Assembly (NCBI GenBank): GCA_028281445.1
Contig: JANQJW010000086.1
Span: 1-49,782, forward strand
Reading direction: 5' to 3'
DNA length: 49,782 nucleotides
Source: Planctomycetota bacterium
GTDB lineage: Bacteria; Planctomycetota; PLA2; JAEUHO01
Below the pieces are notes generated by a model, which saw only the letters and a program-made list of their open reading frames with translations, was not told where the DNA came from and did not search any database. Of this stretch, positions 33,474-41,959 are shown piece by piece. Made by a program: the position numbers and the translations under genes. The first letter of the stretch is position 1, and each line of letters begins with the position of its first letter.

Positions 33474-34724
33474 TTACGCTTCGATGCGCACCGTCGCGAG
33501 GCCGTAGCGCCCGTCCGGATCGTCCGCCACGATTTCCTCGGGGCGCCAGCCCTGCGACTGGATGTACATCACGCGTTCGCGAATCGCCTTCGCGGCGGTG
33601 CGGTGCACGCACTTGGCATTGAGACGGTACGCGATGAACGTCCGCAGCCATCCCGAGGCGGGCGCGTTCGCCAACGCTGCCTCGTCCTGCTCGATCGTGG
33701 TCGGGAACGCGTCGAGCGCGTGTTCGATGGCCGATGCCATGCGCCCGAGTGCCCGTGCCGCGCGATCCGGACTGCGAACGTCGGGTTCGGCCGCACGAAA
33801 CGCCTCGCTGTCCATGCCCCACACGATCGCGGTATGCAGGAACGTGGACGGCACGCGCCCGTCGGGACCAACGAGCGTGTCCGTCTCCAGGCCCAGCAAC
33901 TGCACGGCTGCCAGTTTCTCCGCCTCATCGGGATCGTCGGGCCGCAACCGAAGCTCGAGGTGCACGCGGTCGAACGCGTTGTCCGGTGTGACGAAGCCGT
34001 AGTAGAGCAACAGGTCGGTGCTGGTCTTCGCGCGGCCGTAACGGATCGTGATCTGCTCGCCTTCGGCGACGGGGCGTGCCGCCTCCAGGTACCAGCCGTC
34101 TTCCTCGGCGAAGAAGCGCGCATTCGGCTCCTGGTCGTGATTGCAGAGATCCATCCCCGGCACGAGCACCCAGACCTCTTCGTCTTCGACGTCCACCGTG
34201 AACGTGCGCTGCATGACGTGCCCGAAGGCCCAGCGCCAGGCCGCGACGTCGAGGACTGGAACGCGTGCCTGCAGCCGCGCGCATTCCTCGTCCAGCTCCG
34301 CACGCTGCTCGTCGATCCACGCCGCCAGCGGCAGTCCCTGGATCGCCGCGCGTTCCTCGGGCGTCAGGTCGTAGGGCACGGTCGGCTCGTCCAGCGCGTC
34401 GAGGTAGGTGCGGAAGAAGGACTCCGGCGTTTCGCGTTCGAGAGCGACGAGCAAGGCGAGCCGGCCCATGCCGTGGGCGAACAGCCCGTCGGCATGCGTC
34501 TCCTCCACCGCGTCGCGGTGGACCGTGTGTGCTGTCTTGCGGGTGACCCAGAGGTCGCGCGGTACGAACAGGATCTCGTCCTCGGGCATGAGGTCGTGGG
34601 CGGCGAGCAGGCCCGTCCCCATGCCGGGAACCGTCTCTGCGCGCGCGCCCGGCATGCGCATGCCGCGCTCCGCCAGCCACGCCAGGAGGCGAACAACGGG
34701 CGTCGCTGCCGCTCTGTCGGACAT
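33474..34724 (-). CDS. SET-domain lysine methyltransferase, Rubisco-LSMT/SETD-like
   Basis: 416 residues from the ATG at 34724. The SET domain is split in the manner of the eukaryotic Rubisco LSMT, SETD3 and SETD6 group: an N-terminal strand set (PGMGTGLLAAHDL, near 33-45), a long helical insert, and then the SAM and lysine site MDLCNHDQEPN (191-201), EQITIRYGRA and LLLYYGFV (238-245). The C-terminal 170 residues match the substrate-binding domain of that group. The enzyme should transfer methyl groups from SAM to protein lysine (or histidine, as in SETD3). Such long SET proteins are uncommon in bacteria. It is divergent from a Lys/Gly/Arg-repeat protein only 92 bp away. Confidence 0.87.
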   Translation of the reverse strand: MSDRAAATPVVRLLAWLAERGMRMPGARAETVPGMGTGLLAAHDLMPEDEILFVPRDLWVTRKTAHTVHRDAVEETHADGLFAHGMGRLALLVALERETPESFFRTYLDALDEPTVPYDLTPEERAAIQGLPLAAWIDEQRAELDEECARLQARVPVLDVAAWRWAFGHVMQRTFTVDVEDEEVWVLVPGMDLCNHDQEPNARFFAEEDGWYLEAARPVAEGEQITIRYGRAKTSTDLLLYYGFVTPDNAFDRVHLELRLRPDDPDEAEKLAAVQLLGLETDTLVGPDGRVPSTFLHTAIVWGMDSEAFRAAEPDVRSPDRAARALGRMASAIEHALDAFPTTIEQDEAALANAPASGWLRTFIAYRLNAKCVHRTAAKAIRERVMYIQSQGWRPEEIVADDPDGRYGLATVRIEA

Positions 34725-34816
34725 GGGGTAGCTTTCCTCTGCGGCTTCAGGAACTCGCAAGACCCTTCCTCGATAGTGCCTGCGACGTGGGATCCCACCA
34801 GCACCCGGAGAATGCC

Positions 34817-35170
34817 ATGGCCGACCGCATCCAGCCCGAATCCAGTGACCCCCGCGAGATCGACCGCCGCGGGCTTCTCAAGCGCTTCGCCGCCCTGGCG
34901 CTGGCCGTCCCGGCCGTCACACTCGCGAACTCGAGTCTCGCCGCCGCCGAAGGCCCCGACGACGATGGCGAGGGCCGCGGCAAGGGCAAGGGTCGCGGCA
35001 AGGGCAAGGGCAAGGGCGACTGCAAGGGCAAAGGCAAGGGTCGTGGCAAGGGCCGCGGCGACGGCGACGACGATGGCGAGGGCCGCGGCAAGGGCAAGGG
35101 TCGCGGCAAGGGCAAGGGTCGCGGCAAGGGCAAGGGTCGGGGCAAGGGCCGCGGCGACGGCGACGACTAG
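34817..35170 (+). CDS. Tat-exported protein made of GKG/GRG repeats
   Basis: 117 residues from the ATG at 34817, with GGAG upstream. The twin-arginine signal is [15 protein letters not shown] (Arg17-Arg18), probably cleaved after SLAAA. The mature 73 residues are almost only Gly, Lys, Arg and Asp. [17 protein letters not shown] blocks occur twice, each framed by acidic [13 protein letters not shown] segments. A single Cys sits in GDCKG. The DNA is a 6-bp repeat (GGCAAG/GGTCGC), still in frame. The pattern resembles histone H4 and H2A tails in its spacing of GK and GR. An exported, polyanion-binding role is likely, and methylation by the divergent SET enzyme is a hypothesis. Confidence 0.82.
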   Translation: MADRIQPESSDPREIDRRGLLKRFAALALAVPAVTLANSSLAAAEGPDDDGEGRGKGKGRGKGKGKGDCKGKGKGRGKGRGDGDDDGEGRGKGKGRGKGKGRGKGKGRGKGRGDGDD

Positions 35171-35301
35171 CCGCCACGTCGGGACGAGCGCCCTCGCGTT
35201 CACGCTTTCCTGACTGATTTCGTTGCCTTCCCCCCGTCCGCGGGGAGGATTCCCCCAGCCGCCGACGGGCCCGGTCCCGCGCCTCGGCGGGGGGAGTCTC
35301 C

Positions 35302-36048
35302 ATGTCGCGTCGCCTCACCGTCCTCTCGTTGATCGTCTTCGTCGCATCGAGCGCGGCGCCGGCGCACGCCGCCGGTTTGGAGGACATCCACGGGCACACG
35401 AGCCAGGGCCGTACGGTCTTCCTCGTGTTGACGGATGCCGCCGCGAAGGGTCTGGATGGCGCCCGCAAGGTCGCCGCGACCGCCCAGCAACGTGTCCCGG
35501 GCAGTGCGGTCGTCGTTCTCAACCGCTCGGAGCCGGCGCAGCGACCGGCGGTTGCCAAGTACCGCGTTGCCGGCGCACCGGTTCCGCTCGTCCTCGTCAT
35601 CGCGCGCAGCGGTCTCGCGGTCGGCGCTGCACGCCCGCACGCGAACGGAGCGGTCGACCGGCTCGTCGGCCTCGTTCCGACTCCGGCCAAGAGCGACTAC
35701 CTCCGCATCCTCCACGAGCGCCAGGTCGCCATGGTGGTGTTCAGCCGGCGCACGATGAAGGAGCAGAGCCCGCTGTTCGAGCAGATCAGCGCGGTGAACC
35801 GTACGCCCAACCGCAAGGTGAGATCGGTGCTCGTGGACCTCGACGATCCGAAGGAACGCGCCTGGATCGCACAGTGGAAGCTCGATCCGGCGAAGGTCAC
35901 GCGGCCGCTCCTGATCTTCGTCAATCCGCAGGGGCGGATCATCGCCCGTCTCGAAGGCGCCCCCACGGCCGATGAGATGCTCAAGACGTCACGCAAGAAG
36001 GTGAAGGGCTGCGGCTGCGGCAACCCCAACTGCAGGGGCCACAAGTAG
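35302..36048 (+). CDS. exported thioredoxin-fold protein with C-terminal Cys cluster
   Basis: 248 residues from the ATG at 35302, with GGGGGAG upstream. A signal peptide (VLSLIVFVASSAAPAHA) is followed by two thioredoxin-like half domains (TVFLVLTDAAAKG and VPLVLVIARSGLAVG; then QVAMVVFSRRTMKE and RPLLIFVNPQGRIIAR). Neither has a CxxC. The C-terminus instead carries a compact cysteine cluster, GCGCGNPNCRGH, which could bind a metal. It stands 41 bp upstream of an ABC transporter permease and may be a periplasmic partner of it. Confidence 0.7.
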   Translation: MSRRLTVLSLIVFVASSAAPAHAAGLEDIHGHTSQGRTVFLVLTDAAAKGLDGARKVAATAQQRVPGSAVVVLNRSEPAQRPAVAKYRVAGAPVPLVLVIARSGLAVGAARPHANGAVDRLVGLVPTPAKSDYLRILHERQVAMVVFSRRTMKEQSPLFEQISAVNRTPNRKVRSVLVDLDDPKERAWIAQWKLDPAKVTRPLLIFVNPQGRIIARLEGAPTADEMLKTSRKKVKGCGCGNPNCRGHK

Positions 36049-36088
36049 CCGCCACGCTCGCTATTCCCAGAGTCAGAGAACGCATATC

Positions 36089-37297
36089 ATGAAGCTTGCA
36101 CACGTCACCTGGAAAGAACTGAAGCACCGCCGAGCGAGTCTCGTCTCGGGCCTGATCGCGATCACGCTGGGCATCGCCGTGATCGTCGGCATTCGCGCCG
36201 TCACCCGGGCGTCGGAGTACGCCGTCACCGTGCAGCTCGACAGCCTCGGCGCCAACGTCCTGGTGCTCCCCCAGGGGGCGTCGGTGGACGAGTACCACAC
36301 GGCCGACATCGACGCGCCGACCTTTCCCGAGGAGTACGTCGAGACGATGGTCACCTCGGGCTTGCTGGGCGTGGAGAACATCTCGCCCAAGCTCACGCGC
36401 CGCACGGAGGTGAATGGCACCTCGATCGTGCTGACCGGCGTCCTGCCCGACAGCGAGGTCGCGAAGAAGCCGGTCTGGCTCATGGAGGGCCTGGTCGATG
36501 GCGATGGCGGCGGTCACGTCTGCAAGGGGCGCCACGGCGCCGCCGCCGATCCGCGCCTGAAGCGCAACATCATCGAGGAGCTCGACCCCGGGGAGTGCCT
36601 GGTCGGCTCCGCCGCCGCCAAGCGTCTGGGCCTCGAAGTTGGCAGCGTCGTCACCGTCAAGACCGCCGAGCTCGAGGTGATCGCCATCAACGATCCGACG
36701 GGTACGGTCGACGACGACCGCCTGTTCATGCACCTCCACGCCATGCAGGACCTGCTCGGCATCGGCAAGCAGTTGAGCGTCATCGAGGTGATGGGCTGCT
36801 GCAGCGCCATCTCGGACGGCTTGCTCTCGAAGCTGCGCAACATCCTCCCGGACACACGCGTCACGAGCATTTCGCAGATCGTCTCCACGCAGATCGAGAC
36901 GAACCGCCTGATGGACCGGCTGTCCTGGGGCGTGCTGTTCATCGTGCTGCTCGTCGGCGGCCTCTCGATCGGCAACTACATGTGGGCGAACGTCAACCAG
37001 CGCCGCCGCGAGATCGGCATCATGCGCATGCTCGGCGCGAAGCGTTCGAGCATCCTGGGTGTTCTCCTCGCCAAGGCGCTTGTGCTTGGCGTCGTGGGCG
37101 GACTCATCGGCTACGGGCTCGGCACGATCGTCGTCGTCGGCTTCGGCCCGGACATCCTCGGCATCGAGGTCGAGGCGCTCCCCGTCTGGCTCGGTCTCTC
37201 CGTGCTGCTCGCAACGGTCGTGGCCGTGCTGGGCTCGCTCCTGCCTGCCTGGCTCGCCTCGCGCTTCGATCCCAGCGCGAACATGCAGGAGGTCTGA
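36089..37297 (+). CDS. ABC transporter permease, MacB/FtsX type
   Basis: 402 residues. One membrane helix lies at the N-terminus (LVSGLIAITLGIAVIVG), then a periplasmic MacB-PCD-like domain of about 230 residues, then three helices (WGVLFIVLLVGGLSIGNY, the LGVVGGLIGYGLGTIVVV region and VLLATVVAVLGSLLPAWL). The cytoplasmic RRREIGIMRMLGAKRSSI loop is typical of FtsX-like permeases. The periplasmic domain has unusual cysteines (HVCKG, EVMGCCSA). Such transporters usually move lipids, lipoproteins or peptides, or transmit mechanical signals. The ATPase follows by 1 bp. Confidence 0.85.
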   Translation: MKLAHVTWKELKHRRASLVSGLIAITLGIAVIVGIRAVTRASEYAVTVQLDSLGANVLVLPQGASVDEYHTADIDAPTFPEEYVETMVTSGLLGVENISPKLTRRTEVNGTSIVLTGVLPDSEVAKKPVWLMEGLVDGDGGGHVCKGRHGAAADPRLKRNIIEELDPGECLVGSAAAKRLGLEVGSVVTVKTAELEVIAINDPTGTVDDDRLFMHLHAMQDLLGIGKQLSVIEVMGCCSAISDGLLSKLRNILPDTRVTSISQIVSTQIETNRLMDRLSWGVLFIVLLVGGLSIGNYMWANVNQRRREIGIMRMLGAKRSSILGVLLAKALVLGVVGGLIGYGLGTIVVVGFGPDILGIEVEALPVWLGLSVLLATVVAVLGSLLPAWLASRFDPSANMQEV

Positions 37298-37298
37298 C

Positions 37299-37982
37299 GT
37301 GCTGCTTGCAACGCGGGGGCTCGGTAAGCGCTACGCGCGCGGCCGCGTCGCCGTCGATGCGCTCCAGGACGTCGGCGTCGACATCGAAGAAGGTGCCTTC
37401 GTCACGGTGACGGGCCCTTCGGGCTCCGGCAAGACGACGCTGCTCCTCACGCTCGCGGGCCTGCTGCGTCCCTCGGCAGGCGAGATCCACTTCCGCGGTG
37501 AGCCCGTACAGGAACTCAGCGACGCGGCATGGGCTGCGTTCCGGCGCAAGCACCTCGGCTTCGTGATGCAGAACTTCAGTCTCGTGCCCTACCTGACGGC
37601 ACTCGAGAACGTCATGCTGCCGATGACGCTCGCGGGCACGCCGAGTGCGGAACGGGAGCCCCGCGCGCGCGTGCTCTTGGACCGCGTGGAGCTCGGGGAT
37701 CGCATGGAGCACCTCCCGCGCGAGCTCTCGGCGGGTCAGCAGCAGCGCGTCGCGATCGCGCGCGCGCTCGCCAACAACCCGGCGCTGATCCTCGCGGACG
37801 AGCCGACGGGCAACCTGGATCCCGCGCTGGCTGACGACGTGCTCGCCCTGCTCAAGAAGCTCAACGAGGAGGACGGCACGGCGATCCTGATGGTCACGCA
37901 CAGTCCCAGGGCGGCCGAGGTCGGCACGGCACGCATTCACCTCGAAGCGGGTCGCATCGTCAGCGGAAACGGAACCGCCTAA
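37299..37982 (+). CDS. ABC transporter ATP-binding protein, LolD/MacB type
   Basis: 227 residues from the GTG at 37299, which has AGGAGGT 5 nt upstream, overlapping the permease end. Walker A is GPSGSGKTT, the signature motif is LSAGQQQR (note A in place of the usual G) and Walker B is [10 protein letters not shown]. The H-loop is MVTHSP. It powers the permease encoded immediately upstream. Its stop overlaps the convergent regulatory-domain gene by 4 nt. Confidence 0.88.
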   Translation: MLLATRGLGKRYARGRVAVDALQDVGVDIEEGAFVTVTGPSGSGKTTLLLTLAGLLRPSAGEIHFRGEPVQELSDAAWAAFRRKHLGFVMQNFSLVPYLTALENVMLPMTLAGTPSAEREPRARVLLDRVELGDRMEHLPRELSAGQQQRVAIARALANNPALILADEPTGNLDPALADDVLALLKKLNEEDGTAILMVTHSPRAAEVGTARIHLEAGRIVSGNGTA

Positions 37983-40702
37983 CGATCCGGATCCATCTCA
38001 AAGCGCAGCCGCGTGACGCGCCCGGCAAAGCGCTCGCTCGTCTGCCCGCTCATAATGTCGACCATCACGCTCTGCGTCGGATCGATGATCGTGAGGCGCC
38101 GGCGCAACCGCGCGTAGCCCGGCCGCACGACCCAAAGCTCGTACGGTCCCGGACGCAGGGGCCCGAGGATGTAGCCGTCCGCACCACGCTGCTCGGGCAG
38201 AAGCTGTTCCGACGCGATCGTCCACTCCTCGGAAGAGCCCAGCAGGCCGCCCAGCATTCCGCGCAGCACGAGGTCGAGGAAGTCGCTGCCGTCGCGGGCG
38301 TACTCGAGGTCGATGAGCGCGCCGTGGATTGCCGGGCCGGGACCGCGCGCGTCACCGGTCTCGTGCAGGTCCAGGCCGAGATAGCCTCCCGGCTCCACCT
38401 TCACCGTCACCTCGGCCACGACCTCGGCCGTGCCCTTCGGCAGGGCCACCTGGGCCGTCGTCGGCGCGAACCCGGGAGCCCACACGGCGAGGTTCGCCGA
38501 TGCCCGCCGGTCGAAGCCCTCGATCATGAAGAACCCGCGCTCGTCCGCACGGGCCGTGCGGAAGAGCAGCTCGACTTCCTCTGCGGGGTTGCGGCCCACG
38601 TGCTGCCATCCGCGGCCGTAGGCGCCGACGAGCGCTCCGGGCACGCCATCCCCCGTCTTCGTCGTGATGCGGCCTTCGATGCGCATGCCGTGCGTGAGGA
38701 GCACGTCGCCGAGATCGGTCGTCTTCAGCGGGCGCAGTTGGATGGCCTTGCGCAGGAACCGCCGGTCATGGGACATGACCGCCAGCTCGAAGCCGCGCGG
38801 CGGCAGGCCGTCGAGCTCCACCACGCCGTCGCGCGGCGCGATGCCGCGGTCGACGAGCACCTCGCCCTCGTCGCTGCGCAGCAGCACGTGCACGAACGCC
38901 AGCGGTCGGTCGTCGATGCCGTCGAGCGCACGAAAGCGCAGTTGTGACGTGACCGGCAGGATGAGCTCGAGGTCGCGCGCTCCGGGCTCCGTTGTCGTGC
39001 TTGCGAACGCGACGAACGGCCGCGGGTCCACCGCGGTCTCGGGAAGCGGGCCGGGCTCGAAGGCATACGAGAGGGTCACGGTCGGTGCGACGCTCTCGAC
39101 ACCGTCGAGGGTGAACGCGCCCGTCTCGTCGGTCGTGCTCATCACGCCCGCCGCACGCACGGTCACGCCCACGAGACCGCGCTTCTGTGCGTCGAGCACG
39201 CGCCCGGCAACACGCCGCTCCGCGCCGGTGAGCGCCGCCTCGAACGCGAGCTCCAGCGGCGCCGACAGGGGCAGCACGACCTGCTTGAGCAAACTGCGCC
39301 GCCCGGGCGCGTACCCACGCACGTACCACGTGCGTCCGGCCAGGCCGCGCAGGCGAAACGACCCGTCGGGCCCCGCGTGCACGACGAGATCGCCCTGGAC
39401 CTCCGCATTGCCGTCGCGGGGTTCCGCGCTCACCAGGAGCCGCACGCCCACGGCGGGCTCGCCATCGGGGCCGCGGAGCACGCCGGCCAGCGTCTCGCCG
39501 CGCGGCGGCTCCAAGCGCACGGGCACGTCCTCGCCCGCCGTGCCGTCGGCGATGACGTCGACAGGCACGCCGGCGCCGCGCACGGAGATGCGCAGCGGCA
39601 GGTTGGACGGCAGGTCGTAGAACCGGAAACGACCGTCGTCCTGCAGGGGAACACGCCGTGGCTTGTCGAGCACGAGCCCCGTGCCGAAGATCTCGCGCAC
39701 GATCGCGGCGACGGCGGGCTCCACAACGACGTGCGCATCGGGTTCGCGGAACTCCGACTCCACCACGCCGTCGAGCGTCACGCCGCCGCGCTGCAACCGG
39801 ATGTCGCCGGCATTCGTGGCCAGCGGCGCCGTCGCCGGCGGAGACACCTCGACGGCCATCTCGCTCCACCCGGTCGCGTGCACGCGGACGCCGAGTCGCG
39901 TCGTTGCCGGTCCGCGCCACGTGAAGCGGCCGTCACGCAGGCTGTTGACGACGCGGCCGAGTCCGCCGCGTGGTCCGAACGCCTCGATGCGCGCGCCGGC
40001 GATGGGACTGCCCGCCGGTGTGAGCACGCGTCCGGTGACGGTCCACACCGGATCCAGGGTGACGCGCACGTCGCGATCGACGCCCGCCCGAAGGCGCAGG
40101 CGCGGACCGGCGCGCTCCGTCGTGGAGAGGTCGACCGTGACCAGCCCAGGCGGCAACCAGTCGAGGATCAGGGTGCCGCCGTCGTCGGTGCGGGGCTGGT
40201 CGCCCGGCGCCGGCGGGAGAACGCGCACCGGCACGTCCGCTGCCGGGCGCCCGTCAAGCTCGCGGACGCGGACCACGAGAGGCTTCGCGGCGGCCGGCAA
40301 GGCGATGCGCATGCCGTCCTGGAGAGTCGCGGCCGGCACGCCCACCCACCGATGCCCGAGGGCACCGAAGTACACGGTGTCCGCATCCGGCCGGAGGCGC
40401 AGCGTCTGGTGGCGTGCTTCGGGCTTCGTCTCGGCCTCGACCTGGGCGCCCTCCACGGGCCGGAACGGACCGCGCAACCCGCCGCGCTCGCCCGACACGG
40501 TGACCGTGACCCAGTCCACGACCGCGCCCTCGAACGACTCCACGGACGGATCCCGGCGCGGCTCGACCGGACGGCGCCGCGGCTCCTCCCAGGCAGGGGG
40601 CTCCTCGTCCGTCGTGCCCTGGAGCCGCGGCACGATGATCAGCCCCCCTACGCCGAGGATGGCGAGGAACGCGATCGCATAGATCCACCCTTCACGGCCC
40701 AT
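37979..40702 (-). CDS. large membrane-anchored protein with carboxypeptidase-regulatory-like domains
   Basis: 907 residues. An N-terminal membrane helix (GWIYAIAFLAILGVGGLIIV) with no Lys/Arg cluster before it leads into an extracytoplasmic region made of Ig-like CarboxypepD_reg domains. At least four are visible: TGRVLTPAGSPIAGARIEAF, LAGVLRGPDGEPAVGVRL, VAGRVLDAQKRGLVGVTVRA and IEGRITTKTGDGVPGALVGA. No catalytic domain is present. Such proteins are common on planctomycete cell surfaces. It is the last gene of the right-hand minus cluster. Confidence 0.82.
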   Translation of the reverse strand: MGREGWIYAIAFLAILGVGGLIIVPRLQGTTDEEPPAWEEPRRRPVEPRRDPSVESFEGAVVDWVTVTVSGERGGLRGPFRPVEGAQVEAETKPEARHQTLRLRPDADTVYFGALGHRWVGVPAATLQDGMRIALPAAAKPLVVRVRELDGRPAADVPVRVLPPAPGDQPRTDDGGTLILDWLPPGLVTVDLSTTERAGPRLRLRAGVDRDVRVTLDPVWTVTGRVLTPAGSPIAGARIEAFGPRGGLGRVVNSLRDGRFTWRGPATTRLGVRVHATGWSEMAVEVSPPATAPLATNAGDIRLQRGGVTLDGVVESEFREPDAHVVVEPAVAAIVREIFGTGLVLDKPRRVPLQDDGRFRFYDLPSNLPLRISVRGAGVPVDVIADGTAGEDVPVRLEPPRGETLAGVLRGPDGEPAVGVRLLVSAEPRDGNAEVQGDLVVHAGPDGSFRLRGLAGRTWYVRGYAPGRRSLLKQVVLPLSAPLELAFEAALTGAERRVAGRVLDAQKRGLVGVTVRAAGVMSTTDETGAFTLDGVESVAPTVTLSYAFEPGPLPETAVDPRPFVAFASTTTEPGARDLELILPVTSQLRFRALDGIDDRPLAFVHVLLRSDEGEVLVDRGIAPRDGVVELDGLPPRGFELAVMSHDRRFLRKAIQLRPLKTTDLGDVLLTHGMRIEGRITTKTGDGVPGALVGAYGRGWQHVGRNPAEEVELLFRTARADERGFFMIEGFDRRASANLAVWAPGFAPTTAQVALPKGTAEVVAEVTVKVEPGGYLGLDLHETGDARGPGPAIHGALIDLEYARDGSDFLDLVLRGMLGGLLGSSEEWTIASEQLLPEQRGADGYILGPLRPGPYELWVVRPGYARLRRRLTIIDPTQSVMVDIMSGQTSERFAGRVTRLRFEMDPDR

Positions 40703-40748
40703 AGTGCGTCATCCTATGCGTGGAACGAGCCTTCCCCGCAAAGGCGGC

Positions 40749-41363
40749 TCACGGACCCTTTGGACGACGCGTCGGCGGCGCATCCGCCGCCAGCTCGGCA
40801 TTGACCGTCGCAACGCGGCTCTGGATCCAAGGCGGGACGTTCACGAGCCGTGTAATCGCTTCCGAGCCACGCGTCAGCAGGGAGGCCGATACGGAGCCGC
40901 GCAGGCGTTCGACCAGACCCGGCCCGCGCGGGGCCCCGTCGCGGCGCAGGCCCGGCAGGTCGCCGCCGACGCCGCCGAGGACGAAGTAGGCCAGGATCAC
41001 GAGCACCACCGAGCCCTTCACGATCCCGAGCAGCCCCCCCCACCAGGCAGGCCCGCGACGCTCGGGCATGCGCGGTGTCAGGAAGGCAAGCAGGATCGCG
41101 CCGACGATCAAGGCGCCAACGAAGGCTGCGAGCCATGCCACAGCGGTCTGTTCCTCGCCGACCAGACCGCTGACCTTGCCAACGGTCGGCGCCAGATGGG
41201 GTGCGAGCGGGCTCGCCGCGTACAGCGCACCGACGAGGATCAGGATGGACAGCGACTGGCGCAAGGCGCCACGCATCGCGCCCCACACGCCGAACAGAAG
41301 CAGCAGCACCAAGACGACACCGTCAGTGACGCGCAAGGCGCCGATCGCGAGGAGCGGGTCCAT
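40749..41363 (-). CDS. CvpA family membrane protein
   Basis: 204 residues with four membrane helices. The N-terminus has the CvpA layout (VTDGVVLVLLLLFGVWGAMRGALRQ), followed by helices around SILILVGALYAASPL, AVAWLAAFVGALIVGAILLAFL and GIVKGSVVLVILAYFVL. CvpA proteins are needed for colicin V production in E. coli, and others affect envelope homeostasis; the mechanism is unclear. It is in an operon with the coiled-coil protein upstream (5-nt gap). Confidence 0.8.
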   Translation of the reverse strand: MDPLLAIGALRVTDGVVLVLLLLFGVWGAMRGALRQSLSILILVGALYAASPLAPHLAPTVGKVSGLVGEEQTAVAWLAAFVGALIVGAILLAFLTPRMPERRGPAWWGGLLGIVKGSVVLVILAYFVLGGVGGDLPGLRRDGAPRGPGLVERLRGSVSASLLTRGSEAITRLVNVPPWIQSRVATVNAELAADAPPTRRPKGP

Positions 41364-41368
41364 GTCGT

Positions 41369-41854
41369 CTACGGGAACGCTCGCACCGATGAGATCGCCT
41401 GGAGCCGAACCGTCCCGTCGGAGAGGATCTCTGCACGGCCCTTCGTCATCACGCCGCCGCGCTCCGCCTCCAGCTCGACGGTGCCGTCTGCGTTCTCGTC
41501 GAGGATCGCGATGCGCTCGTAGCCCTCGCGCTTGAGGTGCTGGCGGATCGACCGGCGCGTGTCCGGCTCGGGCTCGTCGTTCCCGCCGGGTACCTCACGC
41601 TGAAGCGCGGTCCGGAGGCGGTCTTCGAGCGCGGCCATACGCGGCATCCACGCCTCGTCCGGCTCCGGGCGTTGGCCGGCATACGCGGCAGCCTTCTCCG
41701 CCGCGTCGCGGTAGCCCTTTTCGGCGCGGGAGAGGCGGTCACGGAGCTGCACCATCTCCAGCGCAAGCCGTTGGGACGTTCGCCAGCCCCGGACACCGAT
41801 CACGCACGCAACGATTGCAACGAGGAGCGCGGCGATGGCCAGTGCGAGTGTCAC
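41369..41854 (-). CDS. single-pass membrane protein with coiled coil
   Basis: 161 residues from a GTG at 41854, chosen because the hydrophobic N-terminus starts there (TLALAIAALLVAIVACVIG) and TAGAAT (41868-41863) ends 8 nt upstream, giving a leaderless message. After the membrane helix comes a coiled coil (RLALEMVQLRDRLSRAEKGYRDA) and a small C-terminal beta domain (DGTVELEAERGG, DGTVRLQA). No family is recognised. It precedes CvpA by 5 nt. Confidence 0.65.
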   Translation of the reverse strand: MTLALAIAALLVAIVACVIGVRGWRTSQRLALEMVQLRDRLSRAEKGYRDAAEKAAAYAGQRPEPDEAWMPRMAALEDRLRTALQREVPGGNDEPEPDTRRSIRQHLKREGYERIAILDENADGTVELEAERGGVMTKGRAEILSDGTVRLQAISSVRAFP

Positions 41855-41959
41855 GGCCGCACATTCTACGGGGAGTCGCGCGCCGCAGAGCACGCCTTGC
41901 CTTCTCTGCGTCTTTGCGCTTCACGGGGGCACCCCCTGCGCCTCCGCCTTCTCTGCGTT

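Noticed and set aside
34965..35170. Short regular repeats considered as a CRISPR array
   Set aside because: The unit is 6 bp without unique spacers, and it is in frame within a protein carrying a Tat signal.
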